Shown: piece by piece, positions 28,122-37,606 of the stretch
How the letters are laid out: every line of letters starts with the position of its first letter
Numbering within the stretch: position 1 is the first letter of the stretch
Assembly: GCF_007109225.1 (NCBI RefSeq)
Contig: NZ_VJZK01000003.1
Span: forward strand, 399,557 to 463,556
Direction of reading: 5' to 3'
DNA length: 64,000 nucleotides
From: Flavobacterium sp. GT3R68
GTDB lineage: Bacteria; Bacteroidota; Bacteroidia; Flavobacteriales; Flavobacteriaceae
Program-made: the position numbers and the translations under genes
Notes under the pieces: model-generated
Told to the model about the DNA's origin: nothing
Seen by the model: the letters and a program-made list of their open reading frames with translations, nothing else
Database searches by the model: none

Positions 28122-29684
28122 TCATTCCTTAATTACACGGATTGTTTTTACCTGATTATCCGAAGTTATTTTGACCACGTACGTGCTGCGTAAAAATTCC
28201 GTCATGTCAATTTGGGAACGATTGGCATTAATGGTTTTCATCATAACTTCCTGGCCCAAAAGGTTATAAATTCTGACATCTGAGATATTTTGGGAATATG
28301 ATAAATTAAGTACATTTTTAACCGGATTAGGATAATAGGCGAAACTATCATTATTGAAAGAATCGGTAGCTAGGTTTACATCATATGCAGCAATTTGAAA
28401 TTGATCATTTGTCGAAGTACCTGTACCAAATTTCCAAACAGCAATATAAAGAGTGGATCCGGGGACCCGCCCTGCTATAGATAATAATGACATATTTCCA
28501 GTACCCGAATCATCATCGCAACCTACTTGCGTTAGACCAGAACATGTACCTGAATATGCTGCAATAACAGAATCAGTCATCCCATTAGTAGCACCGCTTT
28601 GGATTTCAATTGTCATGGAGCCAGTGGTAGGCACTATAACGGAGTACCAGACATCATCCCCTACACTGCTTTGACATGATGGTGTCAGTCCGGACGTGGT
28701 AGTTGCGCCTAAAATTGTTCCTGCTTTGGCCCCGTTTGCAAATGAGTTCGATACTGTTAATGATGTGGCGGATGAACAGGTATCATTCACTGGCGGAGAA
28801 GTCGGGGTTGTGAAACTTATAGTTGACCACGTGCTAAAACCGGAAGCCCCACAATTATTTCTGAGATGGAAATAATAAACGGTCGATTGTGTCAAAGAAG
28901 TTGCCGAGAAATTGGTTCCGGTAATTGTAGTACCTGCGCCTCCCGGATTCGCTGCCGTCGTATTGAGTACATATTGATAATTTACAGAACCACTAACCGC
29001 ATTCCAAGTTAAATTCGCCGAACTAGAAGTCACGCTATTTGCTACTAAACCAGTAGGTGCCACACAAGCCGGAGGTGAACCGTCTGTATAATTAAACTTG
29101 ATGTTTGGTTTAATTCCATTAATTGTTGCGGTCGGAACATCACAGGCAGTTCCTCCATCCTGACGATATCGTCTGGAACCATTAGCAATGGTCGTGCCCC
29201 TCACGCCTCCATAAGGACTTACAAAAGGATTGGGACCGTCTGAGCAAATGTCAATTATAATATTATCAGTTCCATTCCAGATAAAAGGAGTATCGAATGT
29301 AATCATATCAAAGGAACCGGCAGCTGTGACGGTAGGATTGTATGCAAAAGGATTTTTAACTATTGTAGTGGCATTTATATTGTGGATAGCAGAATTGACC
29401 TCTGTAGTGTGGCCCATTTTAATAGTGTAGCCTATTAAATTTCCACCGCCGTAATCCTCATCGACAGAGAATCCTAATGCGGTAATCTGATCATATGGTG
29501 TCAATGAAGTTTTTAATTCGGCAGCAGTATAAACCACCTGATATCTAAACGCTTCAAAATATCCATCTACAGGATCACTTGCGCTACCAGCTGTGGAGGC
29601 GGTACCTGTTCCAATAACAATTGATTGTGCATTCAGTTGCATAAAAGCGAACAATGCAAATAACAGAAAAGTATCTTTTTTCAT
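28122..29684 (-). CDS. T9SS cargo protein 3: unknown N-terminal domain, FN3, type A sorting domain
   Basis: 520 residues. Signal peptide ending FMQLNAQ; a roughly 180-residue N-terminal domain containing AEFKTSL-type and FIWNGTDNIIIDICSDG segments, which I recall from flavobacterial surface proteins; one FN3 module (CVAPTGLVANSVTSSSANLTW); a GCDDDSGTGNMS domain; type A C-terminal domain (FAYYPNPVKNVLNLSY ... RVIKE). No anchor J domain. Otherwise parallel to its neighbours, and like them closed by its own hairpin. Confidence 0.88.
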   Translation of the reverse strand: MKKDTFLLFALFAFMQLNAQSIVIGTGTASTAGSASDPVDGYFEAFRYQVVYTAAELKTSLTPYDQITALGFSVDEDYGGGNLIGYTIKMGHTTEVNSAIHNINATTIVKNPFAYNPTVTAAGSFDMITFDTPFIWNGTDNIIIDICSDGPNPFVSPYGGVRGTTIANGSRRYRQDGGTACDVPTATINGIKPNIKFNYTDGSPPACVAPTGLVANSVTSSSANLTWNAVSGSVNYQYVLNTTAANPGGAGTTITGTNFSATSLTQSTVYYFHLRNNCGASGFSTWSTISFTTPTSPPVNDTCSSATSLTVSNSFANGAKAGTILGATTTSGLTPSCQSSVGDDVWYSVIVPTTGSMTIEIQSGATNGMTDSVIAAYSGTCSGLTQVGCDDDSGTGNMSLLSIAGRVPGSTLYIAVWKFGTGTSTNDQFQIAAYDVNLATDSFNNDSFAYYPNPVKNVLNLSYSQNISDVRIYNLLGQEVMMKTINANRSQIDMTEFLRSTYVVKITSDNQVKTIRVIKE

Positions 29685-29733
29685 AACTATGTGATTTATA
29701 GTTAATTATACTATAAAGATATTGAATAAAAAA

Positions 29734-29760
29734 AAAACTCACAACGCAATTGTGAGTTTT
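29734..29760 (-). terminator. Intrinsic terminator beside T9SS cargo gene 4
   Basis: Perfect 11-base arms AAAACTCACAA / TTGTGAGTTTT, five-base loop, long A tract on the left (leftward U-tract), about 50 bases beyond the stop of cargo gene 4. Confidence 0.85.
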
Positions 29761-29813
29761 TTATCGGAAATGACATATTAAAAGATTTTAATTCTATTAC
29801 AGAATAAAAATCT

Positions 29814-31223
29814 TTAGTTTTTAAGCACTTTAACGGTTTGGACCTCATTCTCAGTGCTAATTTTTACCATATATGTTCCTTTTGGTAAATGTGACATATC
29901 TACTTGCGATTGATTTGCATTTACTGCTTTTGTCAGGGATTGTTGACCCAATAAATTATAGATTACCACATTCGAAATACTTTGAGTATTGGACAAATTC
30001 AACATGTCTTTTACCGGATTTGGATAGTAAGAAAGATTTGTTATCTCAGATTCATGAGCAGTTAAAGAAACCGTACCTGTTATATCAATTGTAAATGCCC
30101 CTTCTAAACCATTGGCTAAATCATTTTTATTTCCAACGTTTACCCAATACTGACCTGAAGTTAAAGCAGGTAAATTTAAAGTCTCATCATCTCCCACTAA
30201 ACCGGCATCTACGGAACCAACACAAGTAAAACTGCCACAGCTTCCGGAATACACGGCTATTTCTGGGTCCCAATCATTTACTCCTGTAAGCGCTACATTG
30301 ATGTTACCTGGAGTGCCCACAGCAAAAGTGTACCACACACCATCATTCATTCCTGTACCACAAGTAGATATAACTCCCGCATTGTTAGTAGCCCCTAATG
30401 CATACTGAGACAAATTGTACGGAAGTGCCGATATATTTTTTGCACTTGCACAATCATCATTTTGAGGGGGAGTGGTAAATGTTGTTGTTGCCCAGCTACT
30501 GAACTCTGAACCACAATTAGTTCGAACATGGAAATAATAGTTTGTTTCCGGAGTTAAAAGTGAAGCTGAATAATTCGTCGCGGTTGTATATGTTCCTGCA
30601 CCAACGGGAATAACCGGATCATTATCCAAAACATATTCATAGTTTACAGAACCCGAAACCGTATTCCATACAAAATTCGCGGAATTGGAAGTAATCATAT
30701 TACTAAATACAAATGACGGAGGCAAACAAGTTGGCGTAGGTACAAAAGTTAAGGAAGCACTGTTGAGCGTTCCAATATCATTGAGACCCGTATCACAAAT
30801 ACGCAGTAACCATGTACCGTCGGCATTAATTCCGTTTAGATTACTAAGATTTCCTTCCGGCAAATAGATTCCGGTAAATGGCGCCACACCATCTTCAATG
30901 GAGACTGGTGCATTCGCTCTGAAGACAGTATTAGTGAAATTATCCCCAGTTCCACCCTGGCCAATAGCCAATGCGACAACGGTGCCATTGGGCGCCACTA
31001 AAGAGATATCTAAATCTCCGTCGTAGGTCATAGTAACGTCAATTACGATTTGATCAAAGATGTTCGTAGTACCTAACACACCAACCCCCGAAACTGTAAA
31101 TGGAAATTCATGAGCAGAAGTGCAGCTATTATCTGGAATTACACCTGTAGTACTATTAAAAGTTTGCGAATAAGTTCCTACAGATCCCAAACATACCAAA
31201 AATAATAAAGTAATTCTTTTCAT
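29814..31223 (-). CDS. T9SS cargo protein 4: proprotein-convertase P domain, FN3, type A sorting domain
   Basis: 469 residues. Signal peptide ending GTYSQ; a P-domain (about 22-160: SGVGVLGTTNIFDQIVIDVTM, TYDGDLDISLVAPNGTVV, DGTWLLRICDTGLNDIGTL), which in other proteins follows a peptidase but here stands alone; an FN3 module; a carbohydrate- or PPC-like domain (QNDDCASAKNISALPY); type A C-terminal domain (LSYYPNPVKDMLNLSN ... KVLKN). No peptidase domain is present. First of the four in transcription order. Confidence 0.88.
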   Translation of the reverse strand: MKRITLLFLVCLGSVGTYSQTFNSTTGVIPDNSCTSAHEFPFTVSGVGVLGTTNIFDQIVIDVTMTYDGDLDISLVAPNGTVVALAIGQGGTGDNFTNTVFRANAPVSIEDGVAPFTGIYLPEGNLSNLNGINADGTWLLRICDTGLNDIGTLNSASLTFVPTPTCLPPSFVFSNMITSNSANFVWNTVSGSVNYEYVLDNDPVIPVGAGTYTTATNYSASLLTPETNYYFHVRTNCGSEFSSWATTTFTTPPQNDDCASAKNISALPYNLSQYALGATNNAGVISTCGTGMNDGVWYTFAVGTPGNINVALTGVNDWDPEIAVYSGSCGSFTCVGSVDAGLVGDDETLNLPALTSGQYWVNVGNKNDLANGLEGAFTIDITGTVSLTAHESEITNLSYYPNPVKDMLNLSNTQSISNVVIYNLLGQQSLTKAVNANQSQVDMSHLPKGTYMVKISTENEVQTVKVLKN

Positions 31224-31283
31224 ATTTATATAGTTTAAAGTAGTGAACCTTAAAGTTATATATTTATAAGTTATTAATTACAT

Positions 31284-32093
31284 TTATTCGACAAATGACT
31301 CTATAACTCCTTGACTTACACCTATGTTCGAAAAACCGCCATCATTATAGAGATTTTGAAGCGTTATTCTTTTCGTCAAATCAGAAAACATAGCTACGGT
31401 ATAATTAGCGCAATCCATTGCAGATGCATTTCCCAGCGGAGACATTTTCTCGGCAAAAGCTATAAATTCATTAAATCCTTTCACGCCATGTCCAGCTTTG
31501 GTAGGTGTTGGTGATTGGGAAATCGTATTGACCCTCACTTTTTTGTCTTTCCCAAAGAAATAACCAAAACTACGGGCAACAGATTCCAGATATGCTTTAT
31601 TATCGGCCATATCATTATAATCCGGAAAAACACGCTGAGCTGCAATATATGTCAATGCTACAATACTTCCCCACTCGTTCATCGCATCCTTTTTATACAG
31701 AACCTGCATTACTTTATGAAAAGAAACTGCCGAGACATTCCATCCTTTTTCAGTGAATTCATAATTTTGGTTAGTATAATGATTTCCTTTTCTGACATTG
31801 ACCGACATGCCGATAGAATGTAAAACAAAATCAATTTTGCCTCCTAAAATTGCTACCGCCTGATCTGTCAAATATTCCAAATCTTCGACCGATGTTGCAT
31901 CTGCAGGAATAATCTGAGCGCCTGTTTTATCTGCCAATTCATTAATAGAACCCAATCGTATAGAAGCAGGAGCGTTAGTCAAAACAAAAACACCACCTTC
32001 TTCGTGGACACGTTCGGCTGTTTTCCAGGCAATAGAATTTTCATCCAAAGCACCGAAGATGATTCCTCTTTTTCCTTTCAGTAAATTATACAT
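31284..32093 (-). CDS. fabI: Enoyl-ACP reductase I (NADH)
   Basis: 269 residues. Last step of each fatty-acid elongation round. Visible: KRGIIFGALDENSIAWKTAE (short-chain-dehydrogenase-type cofactor loop adapted as in FabI), LHSIGMSVNVRKG, the catalytic region FPDYNDMADNKAYLESVAR with Tyr and Lys, and NTISQSPTPTKAG. The adjacent upstream gene encodes FabV, an unrelated-in-sequence enzyme for the same reaction. A 17-bp inverted repeat lies between the two genes. Confidence 0.94.
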   Translation of the reverse strand: MYNLLKGKRGIIFGALDENSIAWKTAERVHEEGGVFVLTNAPASIRLGSINELADKTGAQIIPADATSVEDLEYLTDQAVAILGGKIDFVLHSIGMSVNVRKGNHYTNQNYEFTEKGWNVSAVSFHKVMQVLYKKDAMNEWGSIVALTYIAAQRVFPDYNDMADNKAYLESVARSFGYFFGKDKKVRVNTISQSPTPTKAGHGVKGFNEFIAFAEKMSPLGNASAMDCANYTVAMFSDLTKRITLQNLYNDGGFSNIGVSQGVIESFVE

Positions 32094-32135
32094 ACAAATA
32101 ATTATTTTTTAAAATTGGAACATGTTATAAATAAA

Positions 32136-32195
32136 AAAGCACTTTAATTTCTCCATTTTATAAAATTATAAAACAATAAGAAATTAAAGTACTTT
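32136..32195 (-). terminator. 17-bp inverted repeat between fabV and fabI
   Basis: Arms AAAGCACTTTAATTTCT (32136-32152) and AGAAATTAAAGTACTTT (32179-32195) pair at 16 of 17 positions around a 26-base spacer. It lies past the fabV stop and before the fabI start in the direction of transcription. It could end fabV transcripts, or be an operator; low GC and the long spacer make it a weak terminator. Confidence 0.55.
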
Positions 32196-32222
32196 CAGAA
32201 ATTTACGATTTAAATACCGAAT

Positions 32223-33413
32223 TTATTTAATACTTGGAACATCAACCAATTCATTGGTATCAGCTTTATAATCTACTCCGTCAAAACCAAAACCGAACAG
32301 GTGATGGAAATCACTTCTATACCCTTCTAAATCTCCAATTTCAGACAAATTTTCAGTAGTTGCTTCCAACCATAATTTGGCCACTTTTGCCTGAACATCT
32401 TCACGCATTTCTAAATCGTCAATTCGGATCCGGCCTTTTTCGTCTGTTGGAACCGCATCGTTAGTATATAATCTTTGCTGATACAATCTTTGAATCTGTT
32501 CAATACAACCTTCATGAATTCCTTCTTCCTTCATTATTTTATACAACAATGAAATGTATAATGGAATTACCGGTATAGCAGAACTTGCTTGTGTAACCAA
32601 AGCCTTATTCACAGAAACATAAGCTTTTCCCTTAATTGATGCCAGTCTGTCCGAGATTGCAAACGCGGTAGCCTCCAAATCATCTTTGGCGCGACCAATA
32701 GTTCCTTTTCTGTAAACCGCTTCGGTTAATGATGGTCCGATATAAGAATAGGCTACTGTTGTCGCTCCTTCTACCAATAGATTTGCATCTTTTAAAGCAT
32801 CAATCCACATCGCCCAATCTTCCCCACCCATTACTGCAATGGTATTTTCGATATCATCGCCGCTACAAGGTTCGATCGTAATTTCCGAAACTTTACCGGA
32901 GTGAAAATCAACTGTCTTGTTTGTAAACGCATTCCCGATTGGTTTCAATACCGAACGGTGCAATACGCCGGTGACCGGATGCTGACGAACCGGAGAAGCT
33001 AAACTGTATATAATTAAATCCACCTGACCTAAATCCGCTTTTATCAAATCTATCGTTTGTTGCTTCACTTCATTTGAAAAGGCATCTCCATTGATACTTT
33101 TTGCATACAATCCAGCATTATTTGCTTCTTTTTCAAACGCAGCGGAATTATACCATCCTGGGGATGCTGTTTTACCATCAACGGGAGGTTTTTCGAAAAA
33201 CACACCAATGGTAGCAGCATCAGAACCAAAAGCACTTGTAATTCTGGAAGCCAGACCAAATCCAGTTGAAGCTCCAATAACCAATACTTTTTTAGCGCCT
33301 TCAATAGGGCCTTTTGATTTTATATATTCAATTTGATTTTTTACATTCTGCTCGCATCCTGTTGGGTGTGATGTCAAACAAATAAATCCTCTCATTCTAG
33401 GCTCTATGATCAT
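32223..33413 (-). CDS. fabV: Trans-2-enoyl-CoA/ACP reductase FabV
   Basis: 396 residues, standard FabV/TER length. N-terminus MIIEPRMRGFICLTSHPTGC and cofactor loop VLVIGASTGFGLASRI are family hallmarks, as is the long-spaced active-site YSYIGPSLTEAVYRKGTIG with Tyr and Lys (Y-x8-K type). FabV replaces or supplements FabI and in other bacteria gives tolerance to triclosan. Here it sits directly upstream of fabI. Confidence 0.94.
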   Translation of the reverse strand: MIIEPRMRGFICLTSHPTGCEQNVKNQIEYIKSKGPIEGAKKVLVIGASTGFGLASRITSAFGSDAATIGVFFEKPPVDGKTASPGWYNSAAFEKEANNAGLYAKSINGDAFSNEVKQQTIDLIKADLGQVDLIIYSLASPVRQHPVTGVLHRSVLKPIGNAFTNKTVDFHSGKVSEITIEPCSGDDIENTIAVMGGEDWAMWIDALKDANLLVEGATTVAYSYIGPSLTEAVYRKGTIGRAKDDLEATAFAISDRLASIKGKAYVSVNKALVTQASSAIPVIPLYISLLYKIMKEEGIHEGCIEQIQRLYQQRLYTNDAVPTDEKGRIRIDDLEMREDVQAKVAKLWLEATTENLSEIGDLEGYRSDFHHLFGFGFDGVDYKADTNELVDVPSIK

Positions 33414-33487
33414 AATTTTGGAATTTCTTATTTAAAAATAAACGGTTTATTTAATAGGAATTTGATGGACAAATATAATTCAATTCT

Positions 33488-35140
33488 TTAGTTTAACAAG
33501 GCTTTTGCATGATTTAAAGCCGAATCTGAAACGACGGTTCCCGATAGCATTTGCGCAATTTCGCCAATCCGTTCTTCAGTGTTCAACAATTTCAATTCGG
33601 ATACCGTCTGCTCCCCTACTATCGATTTGAAAACTTTAAAATGGGCATTTCCTTTGGCCGCGATTTGTGGCAAATGTGTGATGGCAAAAACCTGCATGGT
33701 CTCACTCATTCCTTTCATTATATCGCCCATTTTATTGGCAATTTCGCCGGAGACCCCGGTATCAATTTCATCAAATATTATCGTTGGTAATTTAGAGTAC
33801 TGGGCCAAAATAGCTTTGGTTGCCAACATAATTCGGGACATTTCACCGCCGGAAGCGACCTTCTTCAATAAACCAAAATCAGATCCTTTATTCGCTGAAA
33901 ATAAAAATTGTAATTCATCTTTACCGTTCTGCAGATAATTCGGTGTTTCGGTGAGTTCCATATTAAAACGAACATTTGGCATTCCCAACTGTTCTAAAAT
34001 TACAACCAGTTTACCCGACAAAACAGGAACTGCATTGACCCGGTTTTCACGGATAGAATTTGCAAAACTGTCCAATTCGGTAACTGTCTGACTGATTTTA
34101 TGTTCCAAAGCCTGGATCTCACTTTCCAAATCTCCTACCAACACCACTTTATTATCCAGATCTAATTGAATCGTCAATAATTCATCAATGGTATTTACCT
34201 GATGTTTCTTTTGGAGGTTGTAGATGGTTTGCAGTTTTTGATTGGTCAACTCCAGCTTTTCAGGATCATTCACCAAGTTTTCAGTCAGTTGTTCCAATTC
34301 GTTTAAAACGTCATCAAACTCAATTGAAACACTATTGATTCTTTCGGTGAGCGTTTGATAATCCGGTGAGAAATTAGCAGTCTTTTGCAAAGTAGATTTT
34401 AATTCTTTCAGGTTTTGAAGAATTCCGTATTGCTCTTCATTGGCCAAAGCTAAAGATTTATCTAAACTTTCCTTAATGTATTCGACGTTATTCAATTGCT
34501 CATAAACATTCTCCAACTCTTCCTGTTCGCCAGAATGCAATTGGGCTGAGAGTAATTCTTCCAACAGGAAAGTGTTGTAATCCTGCTCTTTCAGTAAAGC
34601 ATGAAGGTTTGTATTTAATTGCGAGAGTTGAGCCTTGTCTTTTTTAAACGTTTTTAAAACACTAGCATATTGGGAGATAAAATCCTGGTTTCCTGCAATG
34701 GAATCGATGATTTGAAACTGGAAATTTTCTTCTGATAATTCCTGCGTCTGATGTTGGGAATGAATATCAATCAAAAAAACGCTTAATTCCTGGAGTTCCT
34801 GAAGATTTACCGGACTGTCGTTTATAAAAGCACGTGACTTTCCCGAAGGCAGAATTTCCCTGCGGATAATGGTTTCGTGTTCATAATCCAAATCATTGGC
34901 TTCAAAAAAGGATTGGAGATGGTACCTTGAAATTTCAAAATGAGCTTCAATAATACATTTTTCCTCTTTTATTTTTAAGGAAGTCAGGTCGGCTCTTTTT
35001 CCTAAAACTAATCCCAATGCTCCCAATAATATAGATTTTCCTGCACCGGTTTCGCCGGTAATGATTGAAAATCCATCAGAAAAATCAATGGCTAATTTTT
35101 CTATTAAAGCAAAATTATTAATCGAAAGTGAAGTAAGCAT
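33488..35140 (-). CDS. recN: DNA repair protein RecN
   Basis: 550 residues. SMC-like ATPase acting at DNA double-strand breaks. N-terminal Walker A ITGETGAGKSILLGALG, central coiled coil (about 150-360), ABC-type signature LKKVASGGEMSRIMLA and Walker B LPTIIFDEIDTGVSG, ending with LPQIAAKGNAHF. Starts LTSLSINNFALIEKL as in the family. Follows the DUF4835 gene by 41 bases on the same strand. Confidence 0.95.
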   Translation of the reverse strand: MLTSLSINNFALIEKLAIDFSDGFSIITGETGAGKSILLGALGLVLGKRADLTSLKIKEEKCIIEAHFEISRYHLQSFFEANDLDYEHETIIRREILPSGKSRAFINDSPVNLQELQELSVFLIDIHSQHQTQELSEENFQFQIIDSIAGNQDFISQYASVLKTFKKDKAQLSQLNTNLHALLKEQDYNTFLLEELLSAQLHSGEQEELENVYEQLNNVEYIKESLDKSLALANEEQYGILQNLKELKSTLQKTANFSPDYQTLTERINSVSIEFDDVLNELEQLTENLVNDPEKLELTNQKLQTIYNLQKKHQVNTIDELLTIQLDLDNKVVLVGDLESEIQALEHKISQTVTELDSFANSIRENRVNAVPVLSGKLVVILEQLGMPNVRFNMELTETPNYLQNGKDELQFLFSANKGSDFGLLKKVASGGEMSRIMLATKAILAQYSKLPTIIFDEIDTGVSGEIANKMGDIMKGMSETMQVFAITHLPQIAAKGNAHFKVFKSIVGEQTVSELKLLNTEERIGEIAQMLSGTVVSDSALNHAKALLN

Positions 35141-35181
35141 TTTGGATTGTTGGTATTATTATTGAAATGTTACGTCCTAAA

Positions 35182-36069
35182 TTAAAACTTGATTCCTGCC
35201 CATTTACTGGAATTAAGAGGAGACACTTTATTAAGATTATCCACTAAATCGGCAATTGCGATACTGGGTCCACCAGAAAATATAGATACAATTTCATCCG
35301 ATTTAGCATCGAAAAAGACTCTTGTTATGAAAGCATTCGGTCGGACCTGATAGATTTTGCCAACCGTTGCCAAAGAAGATTTTATATTTTCTTTAGCCTG
35401 TTTGATGTCACTGTTCATCAGATCAAGACCCACATAATGATACTCATACATTGCTTCCCTAAATGGACTGTACGTATTTGCTAGCATATCATTGATAAGG
35501 AAATAACGATTTTGGTTTCCGTCAGCCTGGCTCCAGCCTTTGTATCCGCCTTGTAATGCTACATTGGAAACATCCTGAGCCAATTCCAGATATTTGCTTC
35601 CGCCTAAAGGGGCAAAAGTATCACCGTCCATCCCGATAATCATATAACTGTAAAAAGCCAATCCTGAAACCAGATTGGAATCAAAACTGGTTGGGTTATA
35701 AGTCAGGCTTTCAAATTCGACATATCTGAAATTAAAGTCTTTATCATTATAATTCAGTACCGGAGAGGCATAGGTTGAATTATAAACAGGTCTCGAAGAC
35801 TGCACCTGAATCGTAGCGGTAAACTGATCTGCACTGTATCCCGTTACCGTGATGTACATAGAACAGTTGATTTTCTCATTTTGTTTATACTGCTGTCCGG
35901 TCCAGTCGGTTTTATTGACAAACTCACTAACGGATTTCTCCAGAGTTTTAAAAACCTGATTGTTGGTACTTCCAATTTTATCGGCATTGACCGTAACGGT
36001 GCAGTTTAATTCCTGAGCTTGAGTAAAACCCGCAATCAGAACTAAAAATAAACTAAAAATATTACGCAT
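35182..36069 (-). CDS. DUF4835 family exported protein
   Basis: 295 residues with signal peptide ending GFTQAQ, then ELNCTVTVNADKIGSTNNQVF, a start typical of DUF4835, a Bacteroidota family found next to coaBC and recN. No enzyme motif is visible. Its first codons overlap the coaBC stop by 8 bases, so it is translationally linked to that gene. Role unknown; location beyond the inner membrane. Confidence 0.88.
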   Translation of the reverse strand: MRNIFSLFLVLIAGFTQAQELNCTVTVNADKIGSTNNQVFKTLEKSVSEFVNKTDWTGQQYKQNEKINCSMYITVTGYSADQFTATIQVQSSRPVYNSTYASPVLNYNDKDFNFRYVEFESLTYNPTSFDSNLVSGLAFYSYMIIGMDGDTFAPLGGSKYLELAQDVSNVALQGGYKGWSQADGNQNRYFLINDMLANTYSPFREAMYEYHYVGLDLMNSDIKQAKENIKSSLATVGKIYQVRPNAFITRVFFDAKSDEIVSIFSGGPSIAIADLVDNLNKVSPLNSSKWAGIKF

Positions 36070-37270
36070 AATGTGCTATTACTTTATTTAAGATATCGTC
36101 CGCAACGGCTTCTTTCGATTTTAATTCCATCGGTTCCACCACAAAATCCTTATCGATAAAGGTAATTTTGTTAGTTGGTTTCCCAAAACCTGCCCCTGCA
36201 TCCTGAAGAGAATTCAGGACTATCAAATCTAAGTTTTTTTTCTGGATTTTCAGCTTTGCATTTTCAATTTCGTTTTCAGTTTCCAAAGCAAAACCAATCA
36301 AAAACTGATTTTTCTTAATGGCTCCCATTGATGCTAAAATATCTTTGGTTTTCTCCAACTCAATAAAGAAATTATCTTCTGATTTTTTTATCTTTTGATC
36401 GGCAACGATTTTTGGTCTGTAATCTGCTACCGCAGCTGCGGCAATAGCTACATCAGTATCTTCAAAATATTGATGACAGGCATCATACATATCCTGCGCT
36501 GAAACAACGCGAACTACGTTCACCAAATTGTGATTTATTGTAAAATGTGAAGGCCCGGAAATTAAGGTAACCGAAGCGCCTAAATTTGCCGCACTTTGAG
36601 CAATATCAAATCCCATTTTGCCTGAAGAATGATTCCCAATAAAACGTACCGGATCAATTGCTTCGTAAGTTGGTCCTGCGGTAATTAATATTTTTTTTCC
36701 TTTTAAGGGTAATTTACTCTCCAGATCAGCTTCCAGAAAAGCCACAATATTTTCAGGCTCTGCCATTCTTCCCTGACCGGAAAGCCCACTGGCCAACTCA
36801 CCATTTTCAGCTGGAATTATTATGTTGCCAAACTGTGTTAAAGCTGCAAAACTCGCAAGAGTGGATGGATGGATGTACATATCCAAATCCATTGCCGGTG
36901 CAAAATAAACAGGACATTTGGCGGAAAGATAGGTTGCAATCAAAAGATTGTCGCAGGTTCCGTTGGCCATTTTGGACAACGTGTTTGCGGTAGCCGGAGC
37001 AATAATCATCAGATCGGCCCAAAGACCTAACTCAACGTGATTGTTCCATTGGGCATCTGCATCCTCTTCGTTGTAGAACGTAGAATAAACCGGATTTTTT
37101 GAGAGCGTGGATAATGTAAGTGGTGTTACAAAATCCTTAGAAGCAGGTGTCATTATCACTTGGACATGCGCACCTGCTTTTATGAAGAGTCTTACTAATG
37201 TAGCTGTTTTGTACGCGGCAATTCCACCAGAAATGCCCAGTACTATTTTTTTACCGCTTAAAACAGACAT
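36062..37270 (-). CDS. coaBC: Bifunctional phosphopantothenoylcysteine decarboxylase/synthetase
   Basis: 402 residues. CoaC half (about 1-180): flavoprotein with GISGGIAAYKTATLVRL, the catalytic His in WNNHVELGLWAD, PATANTLSKMANG and PAMDLDMY. CoaB half: ILITAGPTYEAIDPVRFIGNHSSGKMG, AAAVADYRPK and the synthetase loop KIKK. Makes 4'-phosphopantetheine for coenzyme A. Lies in a leftward operon bamD-rpoZ-coaBC-DUF4835, the usual order in this phylum. Confidence 0.96.
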   Translation of the reverse strand: MSVLSGKKIVLGISGGIAAYKTATLVRLFIKAGAHVQVIMTPASKDFVTPLTLSTLSKNPVYSTFYNEEDADAQWNNHVELGLWADLMIIAPATANTLSKMANGTCDNLLIATYLSAKCPVYFAPAMDLDMYIHPSTLASFAALTQFGNIIIPAENGELASGLSGQGRMAEPENIVAFLEADLESKLPLKGKKILITAGPTYEAIDPVRFIGNHSSGKMGFDIAQSAANLGASVTLISGPSHFTINHNLVNVVRVVSAQDMYDACHQYFEDTDVAIAAAAVADYRPKIVADQKIKKSEDNFFIELEKTKDILASMGAIKKNQFLIGFALETENEIENAKLKIQKKNLDLIVLNSLQDAGAGFGKPTNKITFIDKDFVVEPMELKSKEAVADDILNKVIAHYA

Positions 37271-37278
37271 GCTAATAA

Positions 37279-37596
37279 TTATTTATTACCGTCTCTATAG
37301 TAGATTTTGTCATCCAACCATTCCTGAACTGCAAGAGCGTGTGGTTTTGGCAATTTTTCGTAGAATTTAGAAACTTCGATTTGTTCTTTGTTTTCAAAAA
37401 CTTCTTCTAAACTGTCATTATATGTTGCAAACTCTTCTAATTTCTCAGTCAGTTCTTTTTTAATTTCAGAGTTAATCTGGTTTGCTCTTTTAGCCATAAT
37501 GGTTATCGCCTCGTATACATTACCAGTCGGTTCTTCAATGATACTTTTGTTGTAAGTAATTGTATTTACCGGAGCATTCGTCTTTTTTAAATCCAT
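37279..37596 (-). CDS. rpoZ: DNA-directed RNA polymerase omega subunit (Bacteroidota type)
   Basis: 105 residues. The core VYEAITIMAKRANQINSEIK is the omega signature (folding helper for the beta' subunit). The longer, acidic C-terminal part (ELTEKLEEFATYNDSLEEV) is characteristic of this phylum. Located between bamD (10-base gap) and coaBC (8-base gap). Confidence 0.92.
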   Translation of the reverse strand: MDLKKTNAPVNTITYNKSIIEEPTGNVYEAITIMAKRANQINSEIKKELTEKLEEFATYNDSLEEVFENKEQIEVSKFYEKLPKPHALAVQEWLDDKIYYRDGNK

Positions 37597-37606
37597 GACT
37601 TTCTAT

